A stretch of DNA of 64,000 nucleotides. Origin: Bacteroidales bacterium. GTDB taxonomy: Bacteria > Bacteroidota > Bacteroidia > Bacteroidales > UBA932. The stretch is taken from the NCBI GenBank assembly GCA_017477465.1, contig JAFUVU010000053.1, positions 1 to 64,000 of the forward strand, given 5' to 3'. Below are positions 35,801 through 42,585 of the stretch, piece after piece; position 1 is the first letter of the stretch; every line of letters starts with the position of its first letter. Below the pieces are notes generated by a model. The model made no database searches. It was not told the DNA's origin and saw only the letters and a list, made by a program, of their open reading frames with translations. The position numbers were made by a program, and so were the translations under genes.

Positions 35801-36084
35801 TACAACAGGAACACCGTGATGGCGCTCAGGATGGCGTTCATCGCATTGACCGCCACTGCAGCGTGAGCCGCATCCACAGGGATGGTGAAAAAGCGTGCAA
35901 GGAGCTGGAACACAGGGTTTCCCGGAGGGTGACCCACCTCCAGCTTATAGGATGAAGCAATGAATTCGCCGCAGTCCCAGAACGACGCGGTGGGCTCTAT
36001 CGTGGAAAGATATGTTGCGGCCGATATCACCAGAACGGCAACGGCCACAATCCAATTCCACTTATTGAAAGTCTTCTTGTTCAT
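32887..36084 (-). CDS. DUF2723 membrane protein (predicted GT-C glycosyltransferase)
   Basis: Very large protein, 1065 residues from the ATG at 36084 (MNKKTFNKWN). The first ~600 residues hold about twelve helices with PTASFWDCGEFIASSYKLEVGHPPGNPVFQLLARF, the DUF2723 signature with Asp/Glu expected at the active site. The C-terminal ~450 residues are soluble and largely helical, perhaps TPR-like. The human homologue TMEM260 is an O-mannosyltransferase; a similar transferase role is inferred. About residues 104-138 (GFPVKPGMTEGGKPGMTEG and after) are encoded by element B and interrupt the loop after the third helix. A -7 box lies 6 bases upstream of the start. Confidence 0.88.
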   Translation of the reverse strand: MNKKTFNKWNWIVAVAVLVISAATYLSTIEPTASFWDCGEFIASSYKLEVGHPPGNPVFQLLARFFTIPVDAAHAAVAVNAMNAILSAITVFLLYFTIVFFAKRLFGFPVKPGMTEGGKPGMTEGEGAVSVTAGSDRLSVGQAIAILGSGAVGALAYCFSDTFWFSAVEGEVYAMSSLFTALVFWAMCRWYETADEPHSNRWIVLIAFLMGLSIGVHLLNLLTIPAFVFMYYYRKNEDKKLPFKKLLLIFGIGVVIEFLLVYLFIPYLPKLAAFFDRIFVNGFGLPYNSGALFFMVALLVLCFWSLFATLKKGRVFLNTVMLCVTTLVIGFSLFSIVIIRSSVKTPTNEYQPDNPYTLVRYLSREQYGSTPLIYGQYFDAPYDLKQGKYWAPLNGKYIHADAPADAAYKPEGKMLFPRMWSSADPRYVDFYEMYTQGKGTRVKGAKHRKPSFGANLGYFFDYQLNWMYWRYFMWNFVGRQNEIHSPVPGNVFYGNWESGIGFLDALRLGDQSDAPAPLKDNKGKNHYFFLPLLLGLLGLVFQFDRDKRGSWLVCLMFFMTGIAIVLYLNQPPYQVRERDYAYAGSFYMFCIWIGLGVAALYQWLADAFKNKVPAKGLAVGVSALCLGVPALMAAQNWDDHDRSHRYTSVEMASNYLNSVGKNGLLVTHGDNDTFPLWYAQEIEGVRTDVRVVNTSLLGTDWYIDQMKWASNESKPLPLTVPASQYLYGTNEFVYIAYDDGSPMLLSDVMSVFKDPKMKVALEGGLKLDFICARNIVIPVNKENCLKYGIVPESMADEIPDQIMLTMSKDKNYVSKPELFMLDLLSNYQWDRPLSLLNMGGDLNIGIKDYLMYDGFSYRFTPIRNKISTTDAGKVDALELYDKVKNLYKWDAVSRTDWFVDYQNVYTFLGVLSQRQLFLTVANALIDAHEDEKALEIMDLCQQRFPEQNFPLETVSLGFAGNDYMVAQMIENYYYLGESAKARDLAARMGDELLQTAGFFLEWGTLGQSEFETSSRVLLYISDVCKQYGDKELSDAMIEGLEAILHAATGTAYGLEKSPEDSLDLS
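35669..35766. repeat. Element B cluster inside the DUF2723 gene
   Basis: GACAGCCGGTCGGAGCCGGC..TGTGAC (35669-35693), then GTCATTCCCGGC twice, the second continuing as a full palindrome GTCATTCCCGGCTTGACCGG..GAATCC ending 35766. It is read in frame. Confidence 0.88.
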
Positions 36085-36090
36085 ATCTTG

Positions 36091-36098
36091 CAAAGATA
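36091..36098 (-). promoter_or_regulatory. -7 box of the DUF2723 gene (near-leaderless)
   Basis: TATCTTTG on the minus strand ends 6 bases before the ATG at 36084, implying an mRNA leader of only a few nucleotides. The rest of 36099-36180 shows nothing else. Confidence 0.7.
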
Positions 36099-36180
36099 AA
36101 CATTTTAGGCTTGCATGTCAAGTAAGCAGGAAGGTGCTTTACGGAATCATTTGCCCGGAGGCAACTTACGGAAAGCGCCA

Positions 36181-36879
36181 TCACTTTAAGCCGACATACA
36201 TCCTGCAGAGGCCGAAGGAAAGGGCCTTGTGACTCACTTTTGAGAAACCGGCCTCCCGCATCATGCCGCAGAACACTTCCGGAGAAGGGAATTTCTGCAC
36301 CGAAGCGGGAAGGTATTTGTATGCGGCCTTGTCGCCGGAGATGAGTCCGCCAACCCAAGGCAGTATATGCATGAAATACAAGTTGTAAATTCGGCGGAGG
36401 GTTTTGTTAGCAGGCACCGAAAGCTCCAGAATCACGGCTTTGCCGCCGGTCTTGACAACCCGGCAAAACTCCTTAAGTCCCAATTCCTTATGTTCGAAAT
36501 TACGGATGCCGAAAGCACAGGTGACCCGATGGAAGGAAGCATCGGCAAAAGGGAGGTTTTCGCCATCGGCGACTTTAAGGCGGATTCTTTCGTGCACTCC
36601 GGCTTTTGCGGCTTTACGCATCACCTGCTCCATCATTCCTTCGGAGATATCGACGCCGACAATGCGGGAACCGGGATTCGCGGCCTTGGCTATCGCTATC
36701 GTGCTGTCGCCGGTGCCGCACGCTACATCCAGAATCTGCTGCACGCTGCCGTCGACGATTTCCTTGAGGGCATATTTGCGCCATAACTTGTCCACATTCA
36801 GGGACATGATGTGGTTCAGACGGTCGTAGGTGGGAGCTATGCCGTCGAACATTTTCTGTATGTTTTCTTTCCTTGGCAT
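36181..36879 (-). CDS. ubiE: Demethylmenaquinone methyltransferase
   Basis: Last step of menaquinone synthesis: SAM-dependent C-methylation of demethylmenaquinone. The 232-residue protein has MFDGIAPTYDRLNHIMSLNVDKLWRKYAL (UbiE signature 1), motif I ILDVACGTGDSTIAIA (about residues 49-64), and the second signature RVTCAFGIRNFEHKELGLKEFCRVVKTGG. Since the lineage uses menaquinone, MenG is the functional name. It is the last gene of the run SUI1-DUF4271-hemD-rnpA-yidD-ubiE, overlapping yidD by one base. Confidence 0.95.
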   Translation of the reverse strand: MPRKENIQKMFDGIAPTYDRLNHIMSLNVDKLWRKYALKEIVDGSVQQILDVACGTGDSTIAIAKAANPGSRIVGVDISEGMMEQVMRKAAKAGVHERIRLKVADGENLPFADASFHRVTCAFGIRNFEHKELGLKEFCRVVKTGGKAVILELSVPANKTLRRIYNLYFMHILPWVGGLISGDKAAYKYLPASVQKFPSPEVFCGMMREAGFSKVSHKALSFGLCRMYVGLK

Positions 36880-37112
36880 TACGGAACGGGGTCATAGCCG
36901 CTGCCGCCCCAGGGGTGACAGCGCAGGATTCGACGGACGCTCAGATACAGCCCCTTGAAAGGCCCGTGCTTGCGGAAAGCTTCCAGCGCATACTGCGAGC
37001 ATGTGGGGGTGAACCGGCAGGAAGGGGGTGTGAAAGGACTAATGCACAGCTGATAGAACTTGATCAGCAGCACAGCCGGTGCAATGAGAATCTTCTTCAG
37101 CGTCGCATTCAT
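36879..37112 (-). CDS. yidD: Membrane protein insertion efficiency factor YidD
   Basis: A 77-residue member of the YidD/DUF37 family with the signature [26 protein letters not shown] and the Cys-containing [17 protein letters not shown] end. The protein associates with the inner membrane and aids YidC-dependent insertion. As in most bacteria it lies next to rnpA, overlapping its stop by 4 bases. Confidence 0.96.
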   Translation of the reverse strand: MNATLKKILIAPAVLLIKFYQLCISPFTPPSCRFTPTCSQYALEAFRKHGPFKGLYLSVRRILRCHPWGGSGYDPVP

Positions 37113-37456
37113 TCCTTGCCGATTTTACTGAGAATGGCGGACATGTCGGCCGAAACCACCTCATAGGGCATCGGCTCATGGGCGGTGTAGATGAAAAGGA
37201 TATCGGCCGATGAAGGGAGCAAGGCTTTCTGCCTGCGGTAGCTTTCGCGGATCCGGCGCTTGAGGAGATTCCTCTTGACGGCGCGCTTGAAGCTGCGCTT
37301 GGGGACGGAGACGACGATGCGGGACGCCGGTTCTTCCGGACGGAGGATATATCGGCAACGGAGACAGCCCTGTGCGAAGCTTTTCCCATGTTCGAACAAG
37401 GCTGCCACGGCAGTTTTGCCGCAGAGGCGTTCGGACTTGGGAAGAGTTTCAGGCAT
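37109..37456 (-). CDS. rnpA: Ribonuclease P protein component
   Basis: Protein cofactor of RNase P, which trims the 5' leader of tRNAs. The 115-residue basic protein contains the RNA-binding signature [19 protein letters not shown] (the RNR motif) after the central [13 protein letters not shown]. The N-terminal [20 protein letters not shown] is typical. rpmH is not adjacent, a Bacteroidetes arrangement in which rnpA follows hemD. It overlaps hemD by one base. Confidence 0.95.
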   Translation of the reverse strand: MPETLPKSERLCGKTAVAALFEHGKSFAQGCLRCRYILRPEEPASRIVVSVPKRSFKRAVKRNLLKRRIRESYRRQKALLPSSADILFIYTAHEPMPYEVVSADMSAILSKIGKE

Positions 37457-38199
37457 TACTTCAGGCTTTCCAGATAAAGTTCAATTGCGCGGGCCACCGA
37501 CGGAGCCTCGGGAGACGGGGCTTTGACGTCGATTCTCAGGCCGGCTTCCTCCATTGCGCGGACGATCGAGCGGCCGTAGGAGACCATCTTGATGTCGCCC
37601 TGCTCAAAGTCGGGGAAGTTTTCCTGGAGGGATTTGACATCGGCCGGATTGTAGAAGACTATCATGTCGAAGTCTTTGAGGTTCAGGTCTTTAAGATCCT
37701 GACTCACAGGCTTTACGAAAACGCCGGTAGAGAAATCCAGCTTCCGTGCTTCCAGGAGGGAGGTGATGGCATCGGCCGACGAAGAGTCGGACATTGCGAC
37801 GAGGAACTTCTCCCCTTTATGCTTGGGGCCGATAAGGGCTACGACGCTGTCGGGGGTGCCTGTGCCGTAGAAAATCTTGCGCTTGCGATAGATGATATGT
37901 TTCTGCAGATACATTGCCACGGCTTCCGTGGTGCAGAAATACTTCATGGTTTCGGGAATTTTCACCCGCAGTTCTTCCGCCAGGGAGAAATAGGCGTCAA
38001 TTACGTGACGAGAGGAGAAAATAACAGCGGAATAGTCCAAAAAGTTGATGTGCTGGGCTCTGAATTCTCGGGATGTCAGGGGTTCTATCTTGAAGAACGG
38101 ACGGAACTCGAAGTCCGCCCCAAATTTATCCGTGACGGCCTGATACTGCGTTAGAACGCGTGGTGCGTTCTGCGAAACAAGAATCTTTTGGATGCTCAT
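37456..38199 (-). CDS. hemD: Uroporphyrinogen-III synthase-like protein
   Basis: HemD fold, 247 residues, two alternating Rossmann-like halves: KILVSQNAPRVLTQYQAVTDKFGADFEFRPFFKIEPLT at the start and FLVAMSDSSSADAITSLLEARKLDF in the middle, with the VFYNPADVKSLQENFPDF segment late. HemD proteins diverge strongly and have no invariant catalytic residue, so the assignment rests on the fold-like pattern and on the lineage-typical position between DUF4271 and rnpA. Whether it serves heme, siroheme or corrinoid synthesis is open. Confidence 0.85.
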   Translation of the reverse strand: MSIQKILVSQNAPRVLTQYQAVTDKFGADFEFRPFFKIEPLTSREFRAQHINFLDYSAVIFSSRHVIDAYFSLAEELRVKIPETMKYFCTTEAVAMYLQKHIIYRKRKIFYGTGTPDSVVALIGPKHKGEKFLVAMSDSSSADAITSLLEARKLDFSTGVFVKPVSQDLKDLNLKDFDMIVFYNPADVKSLQENFPDFEQGDIKMVSYGRSIVRAMEEAGLRIDVKAPSPEAPSVARAIELYLESLK

Positions 38200-38219
38200 T
38201 TTACCTAAACTTCTCTACA

Positions 38220-38936
38220 CTACAAAATAACCGCCGAAACCACAAGCGCCGCGGTGGGCAGGATTTCGAGCCCGCAAAGGTACAAAAAAGTTCTGACAGG
38301 ATTGCAAGATAACGACAAAATTTGTGCTCTTCGGAACAAAAAAACCAGGTACGACAGTCCCATTTCGGCATATACCGCCCAGCGGATTGTGGCGTCCTCG
38401 CAGCCGGTCAGCATCAATATGCCTACGGTAATGAGAACCAGCAACATAAGCAGGATGAAAAAGGTGTAGCCGGAACGCTGGGAAAGCTGGTAGAAGTCAT
38501 ATCTTCTGCGGGGCTTCATCCAAAGGTACAAAAGCAATCTCAGAATCAGCCATGCTACAAGCACTCCGGCGATGGAGAGAAGGCGCAGGTTGTCGGAGAG
38601 GTCCCTAAGGAAAGCAGCGTCGTAAAGTCTGTACCTGTAAGTGATAAGCACCAGCGGGATCAGCATGACCCCTGCTATCAGGTTGCGGTCGTGAAGGTTA
38701 CGGACGCTTCCTTCGAGCGAGGCGCTGCCGCGGGCGCGGAAGATGCTGTCGGCAAGAAGGGGCAGGATATTCAGGAAACGCTTGAGAAGGAGGATGGCCG
38801 ATATCACAAAAAGTCCTACAAGGACGGTGACGGCGACGGGAGTCCCGGATTCCGCCAGCCCTTCCTGGGCCGACGGGACCTGGTTCAGCAGCAGTTCTCC
38901 GCTACGGAAAGCCTCCTCAATTCCCGCGTTTGGCAT
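38220..38936 (-). CDS. DUF4271 membrane protein
   Basis: A 238-residue protein with about seven hydrophobic helices, including VTVLVGLFVISAILLL, LIAGVMLIPLVLITYRYRLYDA and FFILLMLLVLITVGILMLTGCE. The position upstream of hemD is where DUF4271 proteins are found in Bacteroidetes. Function unknown. Its start overlaps the end of the SUI1 gene by 20 bases, so the two are probably translationally coupled. Confidence 0.85.
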   Translation of the reverse strand: MPNAGIEEAFRSGELLLNQVPSAQEGLAESGTPVAVTVLVGLFVISAILLLKRFLNILPLLADSIFRARGSASLEGSVRNLHDRNLIAGVMLIPLVLITYRYRLYDAAFLRDLSDNLRLLSIAGVLVAWLILRLLLYLWMKPRRRYDFYQLSQRSGYTFFILLMLLVLITVGILMLTGCEDATIRWAVYAEMGLSYLVFLFRRAQILSLSCNPVRTFLYLCGLEILPTAALVVSAVIL

Positions 38937-39261
38937 TGTAACCCAGTTGTTTAAGAATATCGGTCACCTTGTCGCGGAAATCGCCCTGAATGGTGATTTG
39001 GCCATCCTTGGCACTGCCGCCCACTCCGAGGCGCGTCTTTAGGGTCTTCGCCAGATCCTTGAGGTCATCGGCCTTGCCGATAAAACCTGTTACCAGCGTA
39101 ACCTGCTTACCGCCGCGGTTGCGCCTGTCGATGCCCACTATGAGCCGCTGCCTGCCTGCAGGAAGGGTCTCCTTCTCCTGCTCCGCCGCAGTAGCGTACT
39201 GAAAGTCCGGATTGGTGGAATAAACCACTCCCAGACGCTCTTTCCAATCATTATTCGCCAT
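38917..39261 (-). CDS. SUI1/eIF1-like translation factor (YciH family)
   Basis: A 114-residue single-domain SUI1 protein. The hallmark is LIVGIDRRNRGGKQVTLVTGFIGKADDLKDLAKTLKTRLGVGGSAKDGQITIQGDF in the second half, matching the eIF1-like fold and the GSAKDG loop. Bacterial YciH influences initiation fidelity. The N-terminal NDWKERLGVVYSTNPDF is usual for the Bacteroidetes form. Confidence 0.93.
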   Translation of the reverse strand: MANNDWKERLGVVYSTNPDFQYATAAEQEKETLPAGRQRLIVGIDRRNRGGKQVTLVTGFIGKADDLKDLAKTLKTRLGVGGSAKDGQITIQGDFRDKVTDILKQLGYNAKRGN

Positions 39262-39288
39262 ACAAGCGCAAATTTACAAAAAAATTCC

Positions 39289-39396
39289 GTGGCACACAAC
39301 CTCTTCACTATCAACACTTTCCTGAAATCAAGTGTGTCTTTTTGCCACACTTGATTTCAGGAACTTGCTGAGTGATAGATTGTTACGTGTCTGAGG
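39289..39396. repeat. Element A copy 5
   Basis: CTGAAATCAAGTGTG (39322-39336) pairs with CACACTTGATTTCAG (39346-39360). The outer ends are GTGGCACACAAC (from 39289) and GTTACGTGTCTGAGG (to 39396). The stop codon of the next minus-strand gene lies inside the element. Confidence 0.88.
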
Positions 39397-39763
39397 GGAC
39401 CAGGGCACCTATTGAGTCCAGAAGGCCTTTCATGAAGGAAGATGTGCTTTCTATCACTTCCTGGAGGGTTACGCCGGCTTTCGAGAGTCCCTGCTTCAGC
39501 AGAATGCCGGAATATTTGCCGAGCTGCTGGTTGATTTTGTCCTTTTCCTCCTTGGAGAAGGAGTCGTAGTTTTGCTTGTACTCGTCAAGGAAGGCCTGGT
39601 ACTCTTTCATGGACTTTTCCCAATCCTCCTTGCTGTACTTTTCGTACTTCTGCTCCGTCGTGCGGACAAACTTTTCAAGGCGCTTTTCAAAGGAGCGCGC
39701 GCTGCTGCTGCAAATCATTGCAAACAGCATCGTAATGATTGCCAATGTTTTAGTTATCATCAT
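39383..39763 (-). CDS. Small secreted helical protein, DUF6565-like
   Basis: About 126 residues from the ATG at 39763 (a second ATG follows directly). A hydrophobic N-terminus MMITKTLAIITMLFAMICSSSARS suggests export; the Cys is not in a clean lipobox. The rest is helical and charged (KYEKYSKEDWEKSMKEYQAFLDEYKQNYDSFSKEEKDKI), recalling small Bacteroidales proteins of the DUF6565 type; this is a low-certainty resemblance. Its last codons and TAA stop (SDT-stop) are supplied by element A copy 5, so the C-terminus may be recently altered. Confidence 0.6.
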   Translation of the reverse strand: MMITKTLAIITMLFAMICSSSARSFEKRLEKFVRTTEQKYEKYSKEDWEKSMKEYQAFLDEYKQNYDSFSKEEKDKINQQLGKYSGILLKQGLSKAGVTLQEVIESTSSFMKGLLDSIGALVPSDT

Positions 39764-39899
39764 TATAGAGGCCCAACCCTTAGTGCCGAAGAGCCCGCTG
39801 ATAGTGAACATAATCCGTGCCAATCCGCCCTTCGTCGCAATTTCTGCACAGTTCGGTATTTTTAATCTGTATAAACTTGCACCATTCGGGCCGATTGTC

Positions 39900-39907
39900 T
39901 AACTTTG
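39900..39907 (+). promoter_or_regulatory. -7 box upstream of malQ
   Basis: TAACTTTG, 42 bases before the preferred malQ start at 39950. It supports that start over upstream in-frame alternatives that would lie at or before the transcript's 5' end. Confidence 0.55.
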
Positions 39908-39949
39908 TTAGGCAAGATGCAAACTTGCATTACACGAAATAACCGCATT

Positions 39950-42382
39950 ATGACAACCAATATCCAATTACAGTATCATACAGCCTGGGGCGAAACCGTA
40001 CAGCTAAGGATCGGCAAAAGGCGCATCCCCATGGAATATTCTTTCGGCGGCCTTTGGCAGCTCATGCTGTCGGGACGGGACCTGAAGGACGGCGACCAGT
40101 TCACCTTCGAGCTTGTCCGCGACGGGGAAATAGTCGGGCGCGAATGGCGCAGCCACCATTTCAAGGCACCCAAAGCGCAGAAAAACATCATCGTGCGCTC
40201 CCGCTGGCAGGGAAAGCCCGACAACAGCGCCTTCTACGCATCGGCATTCAGCGATGTGATTTTCCGCCGCCCCGACGGAGTCTCTTTCCGCAATCCCCGC
40301 GACGAAGGACCGGACCTTGGGAATGTCTGCATGCGCATCCCCGTCCCCGAGGTGCGTCCGGACGAGGCGGTGGCCCTTGTCGGCTCGGGCAAAGTGCTGG
40401 GCGACTGGAAGAAAGTGCATCTTATGACCGACGCCCAGTTCCCCTGGTGGTTCATAACCCTGGACATCAAGGAGCCGATGGAGTACAAATTCGTGATCGT
40501 AGATGCCGCCACCCATGAAATCCGCCGATGGGAAGAAGGCCCCAACCACTTTTTTGCCGAAGTCCCCAACCAGCAGACACAGCTGATTATTGCCGATCTG
40601 GTTCCTCGCTTCGCCACCGAGCCCTGGAGAGGCGCCGGCGTCGCCGTGCCGGTGTTCTCCCTTCGCACGGAGGACAGCTTCGGCATCGGCGAATTCAACG
40701 ATATCAAACGCCTGGTCGACTGGGCGGTAAAGGCCGGACAGAATGTGATTCAGCTTCTGCCGATCAACGACACCACCATGACCGGAACCTGGCAGGACTC
40801 CTACCCCTACAATGCGGTGAGCTCCTTCGCCCTGCATCCGCAGTTTATCCATCTGCCCGCCGCCGGCGTGCGCCAGGATGCCGCCTACAAATCAAAAAAG
40901 GCAGAGCTGGAAGCAATGCCGCAAATTGATTACGAGGTAGTCAACAAAACCAAACTGGCCCTTTTGCGCAAACTTTACCTTGGCGCCAAGGGGCAGAAGA
41001 CGGTAGCATCGGCAAGCTTTAAGGAGTTCGTAGCGAAGAACGAAGCATGGCTGCTGCCGTACGCCGTTTTCAGCGTGCTCAGGGACAGCCATGGCACTCC
41101 GGATTTCCGCAAATGGGGCGCCTGGAGCAAATTCAGCGACAAAAAAGTACGTAGCTTCGCATCAGAAAACGAGGCCGATGTCAACTTCTACTGCTACCTC
41201 CAATACCTTCTGGACGAGCAGCTTAGGGACGCCGTGGAATACGCCCATCGGCACGCCGTGGCGCTGAAGGGAGACCTTCCCATCGGCGTAAGTCGCGACA
41301 GCGTCGATGCATGGCAGCACCCCGAACTCTTCCACATGGACAGCCAGGCCGGTGCACCGCCGGATGCATTTGCCGAAGACGGGCAAAACTGGGGCTTCCC
41401 CACCTACAACTGGGAAGAGATGGCGAAGGACGGATACGCCTGGTGGAAGGCCCGCATGGGCAAGATGGCCCAGTACTTCGACGCCTTCCGCATCGACCAT
41501 ATCCTCGGATTCTTCCGCATCTGGGAGATTCCCGCGCAGTATAAAAGCGGCCTCATGGGGCACTTCAACCCCGCTTTGCCTTATTCAGGCGAGGAGCTCC
41601 GCGCCATGGGTTTCCGCCCGGAGGAAGGCGACGGCACCAATGTCCTCTTCGTCCCCGACCCTCGCAAGGCCGATTACTGGCACCCGCGCATCGACGGTGC
41701 CAAGACCCAGCTGTTTGCCGCCCTGCCGGAGGGGCAGAAATATCGCTACGAGCAGCTCTACAACGAGTTCTTCTGGCATCGGCACGATGAATTCTGGAAA
41801 GACAGCGCCATGCTCAAGCTTCCCGCCCTGCTGCGTTCGACGGGCATGCTGGCCTGCGGCGAAGACCTGGGCATGATTCCCGGCTGCGTCGCTTCGGTGA
41901 TGGAGGAACTCAACATCCTTTCGCTTGAGATTCAGCGCATGCCCAAGGACCCTCGCGAAGACTTCGGCCATCCCGATCGCTACCCATACTGGTGCGTCTG
42001 CGCCACCGGCACCCACGACACTTCGCCGCTCCGCGCCTGGTGGGAGGAAGACCGCGCACTCACGCAGCGCTATTATAATCAAGTACTTGGCTGCGAGGGC
42101 GACGCTCCCTATTTCTGCGAACCTTGGGTTGCCGACCTCATTATCTCGCAGCACATGCACTCCCCCGCCATGCTGGCCATACTGCCTCTTCAGGACTGGC
42201 TGGCCACCGACGGCGAGGTACGCTATGGCGGCAATCCGGCCGATGAACGCATCAACATCCCGGCCATTCCACGCCACTACTGGCGCTACCGCATGCACTG
42301 CACGCTGGAAAGCCTGTCGGCCAACGAAAAGCTGAACTCCCACATCCGCTCCCTGGTACTGTCCGGCGGCCGCGGAAAGTAG
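39950..42382 (+). CDS. malQ: 4-alpha-glucanotransferase with N-terminal starch-binding domains
   Basis: GH77 amylomaltase/DPE2-like disproportionating enzyme, 810 residues. The N-terminal ~270 residues hold starch-binding CBM20-like modules (VALVGSGKVLGDWKKVHLMTDAQFPWWFITL). GH77 follows: SFGIGEFNDIKRLVDWA, PYNAVSSFALHPQFIHL, the nucleophile-region YFDAFRIDHILGFFRIWEIP and acid/base-region LACGEDLGMIP, and FATGTHDTSPLRAWW late. CBM20-GH77 is typical of Bacteroidetes and plant DPE2, acting on maltose and glycogen/starch chains. The start at 39950 (MTTNIQLQYHTAWGE) fits the promoter spacing. Confidence 0.94.
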   Translation: MTTNIQLQYHTAWGETVQLRIGKRRIPMEYSFGGLWQLMLSGRDLKDGDQFTFELVRDGEIVGREWRSHHFKAPKAQKNIIVRSRWQGKPDNSAFYASAFSDVIFRRPDGVSFRNPRDEGPDLGNVCMRIPVPEVRPDEAVALVGSGKVLGDWKKVHLMTDAQFPWWFITLDIKEPMEYKFVIVDAATHEIRRWEEGPNHFFAEVPNQQTQLIIADLVPRFATEPWRGAGVAVPVFSLRTEDSFGIGEFNDIKRLVDWAVKAGQNVIQLLPINDTTMTGTWQDSYPYNAVSSFALHPQFIHLPAAGVRQDAAYKSKKAELEAMPQIDYEVVNKTKLALLRKLYLGAKGQKTVASASFKEFVAKNEAWLLPYAVFSVLRDSHGTPDFRKWGAWSKFSDKKVRSFASENEADVNFYCYLQYLLDEQLRDAVEYAHRHAVALKGDLPIGVSRDSVDAWQHPELFHMDSQAGAPPDAFAEDGQNWGFPTYNWEEMAKDGYAWWKARMGKMAQYFDAFRIDHILGFFRIWEIPAQYKSGLMGHFNPALPYSGEELRAMGFRPEEGDGTNVLFVPDPRKADYWHPRIDGAKTQLFAALPEGQKYRYEQLYNEFFWHRHDEFWKDSAMLKLPALLRSTGMLACGEDLGMIPGCVASVMEELNILSLEIQRMPKDPREDFGHPDRYPYWCVCATGTHDTSPLRAWWEEDRALTQRYYNQVLGCEGDAPYFCEPWVADLIISQHMHSPAMLAILPLQDWLATDGEVRYGGNPADERINIPAIPRHYWRYRMHCTLESLSANEKLNSHIRSLVLSGGRGK

Positions 42383-42385
42383 GTT

Positions 42386-42475
42386 GGGCGCCTGGCGCTG
42401 TCCGCAGGAAGGAGGCCGCGCCCTTGCGCTGTCCAGCGGAAAACTGGCCGCCCCCTTGCGCTGTGGAGGCCGTTC
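42386..42475. repeat. Short GC-rich direct repeats after malQ
   Basis: CCTTGCGCTGT occurs twice (within 42421-42465) with a related CCTGGCGCTGT earlier; each is preceded by GGCCGC-like sequence. The period is about 33-40 bases. No gene. It may be a decayed tandem duplication of the gene end. Confidence 0.6.
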
Positions 42476-42476
42476 C

Positions 42477-42585
42477 CCTCGGCACGCAACTAGCTGATTC
42501 CCAGCAACTTCCTGAAATCAAGTGTGACTTTTTGCCGCACTTGATTTTTATAATTCGCTGAGTGATCGGCGTTTACGTGTCGAGG
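42477..42585. repeat. Element A copy 6
   Basis: The core CTGAAATCAAGTGTG begins at 42512 and pairs with CGCACTTGATTT (one mismatch). The outer ends are CCTCGGCACGCAAC (42477-42490) and GTTTACGTGTCGAGG (to 42585). It overlaps the 3' end and stop codon of the MATE gene and faces the end of malQ. Confidence 0.88.

Noticed and set aside
38917-39261. Element-like ETLPAGRQRL peptide in the SUI1 protein
   Set aside because: CTGCCTGCAGG-type sequence can be a repeat in other genomes, but here the length and alignment with the Bacteroidetes form suggest an ordinary linker.
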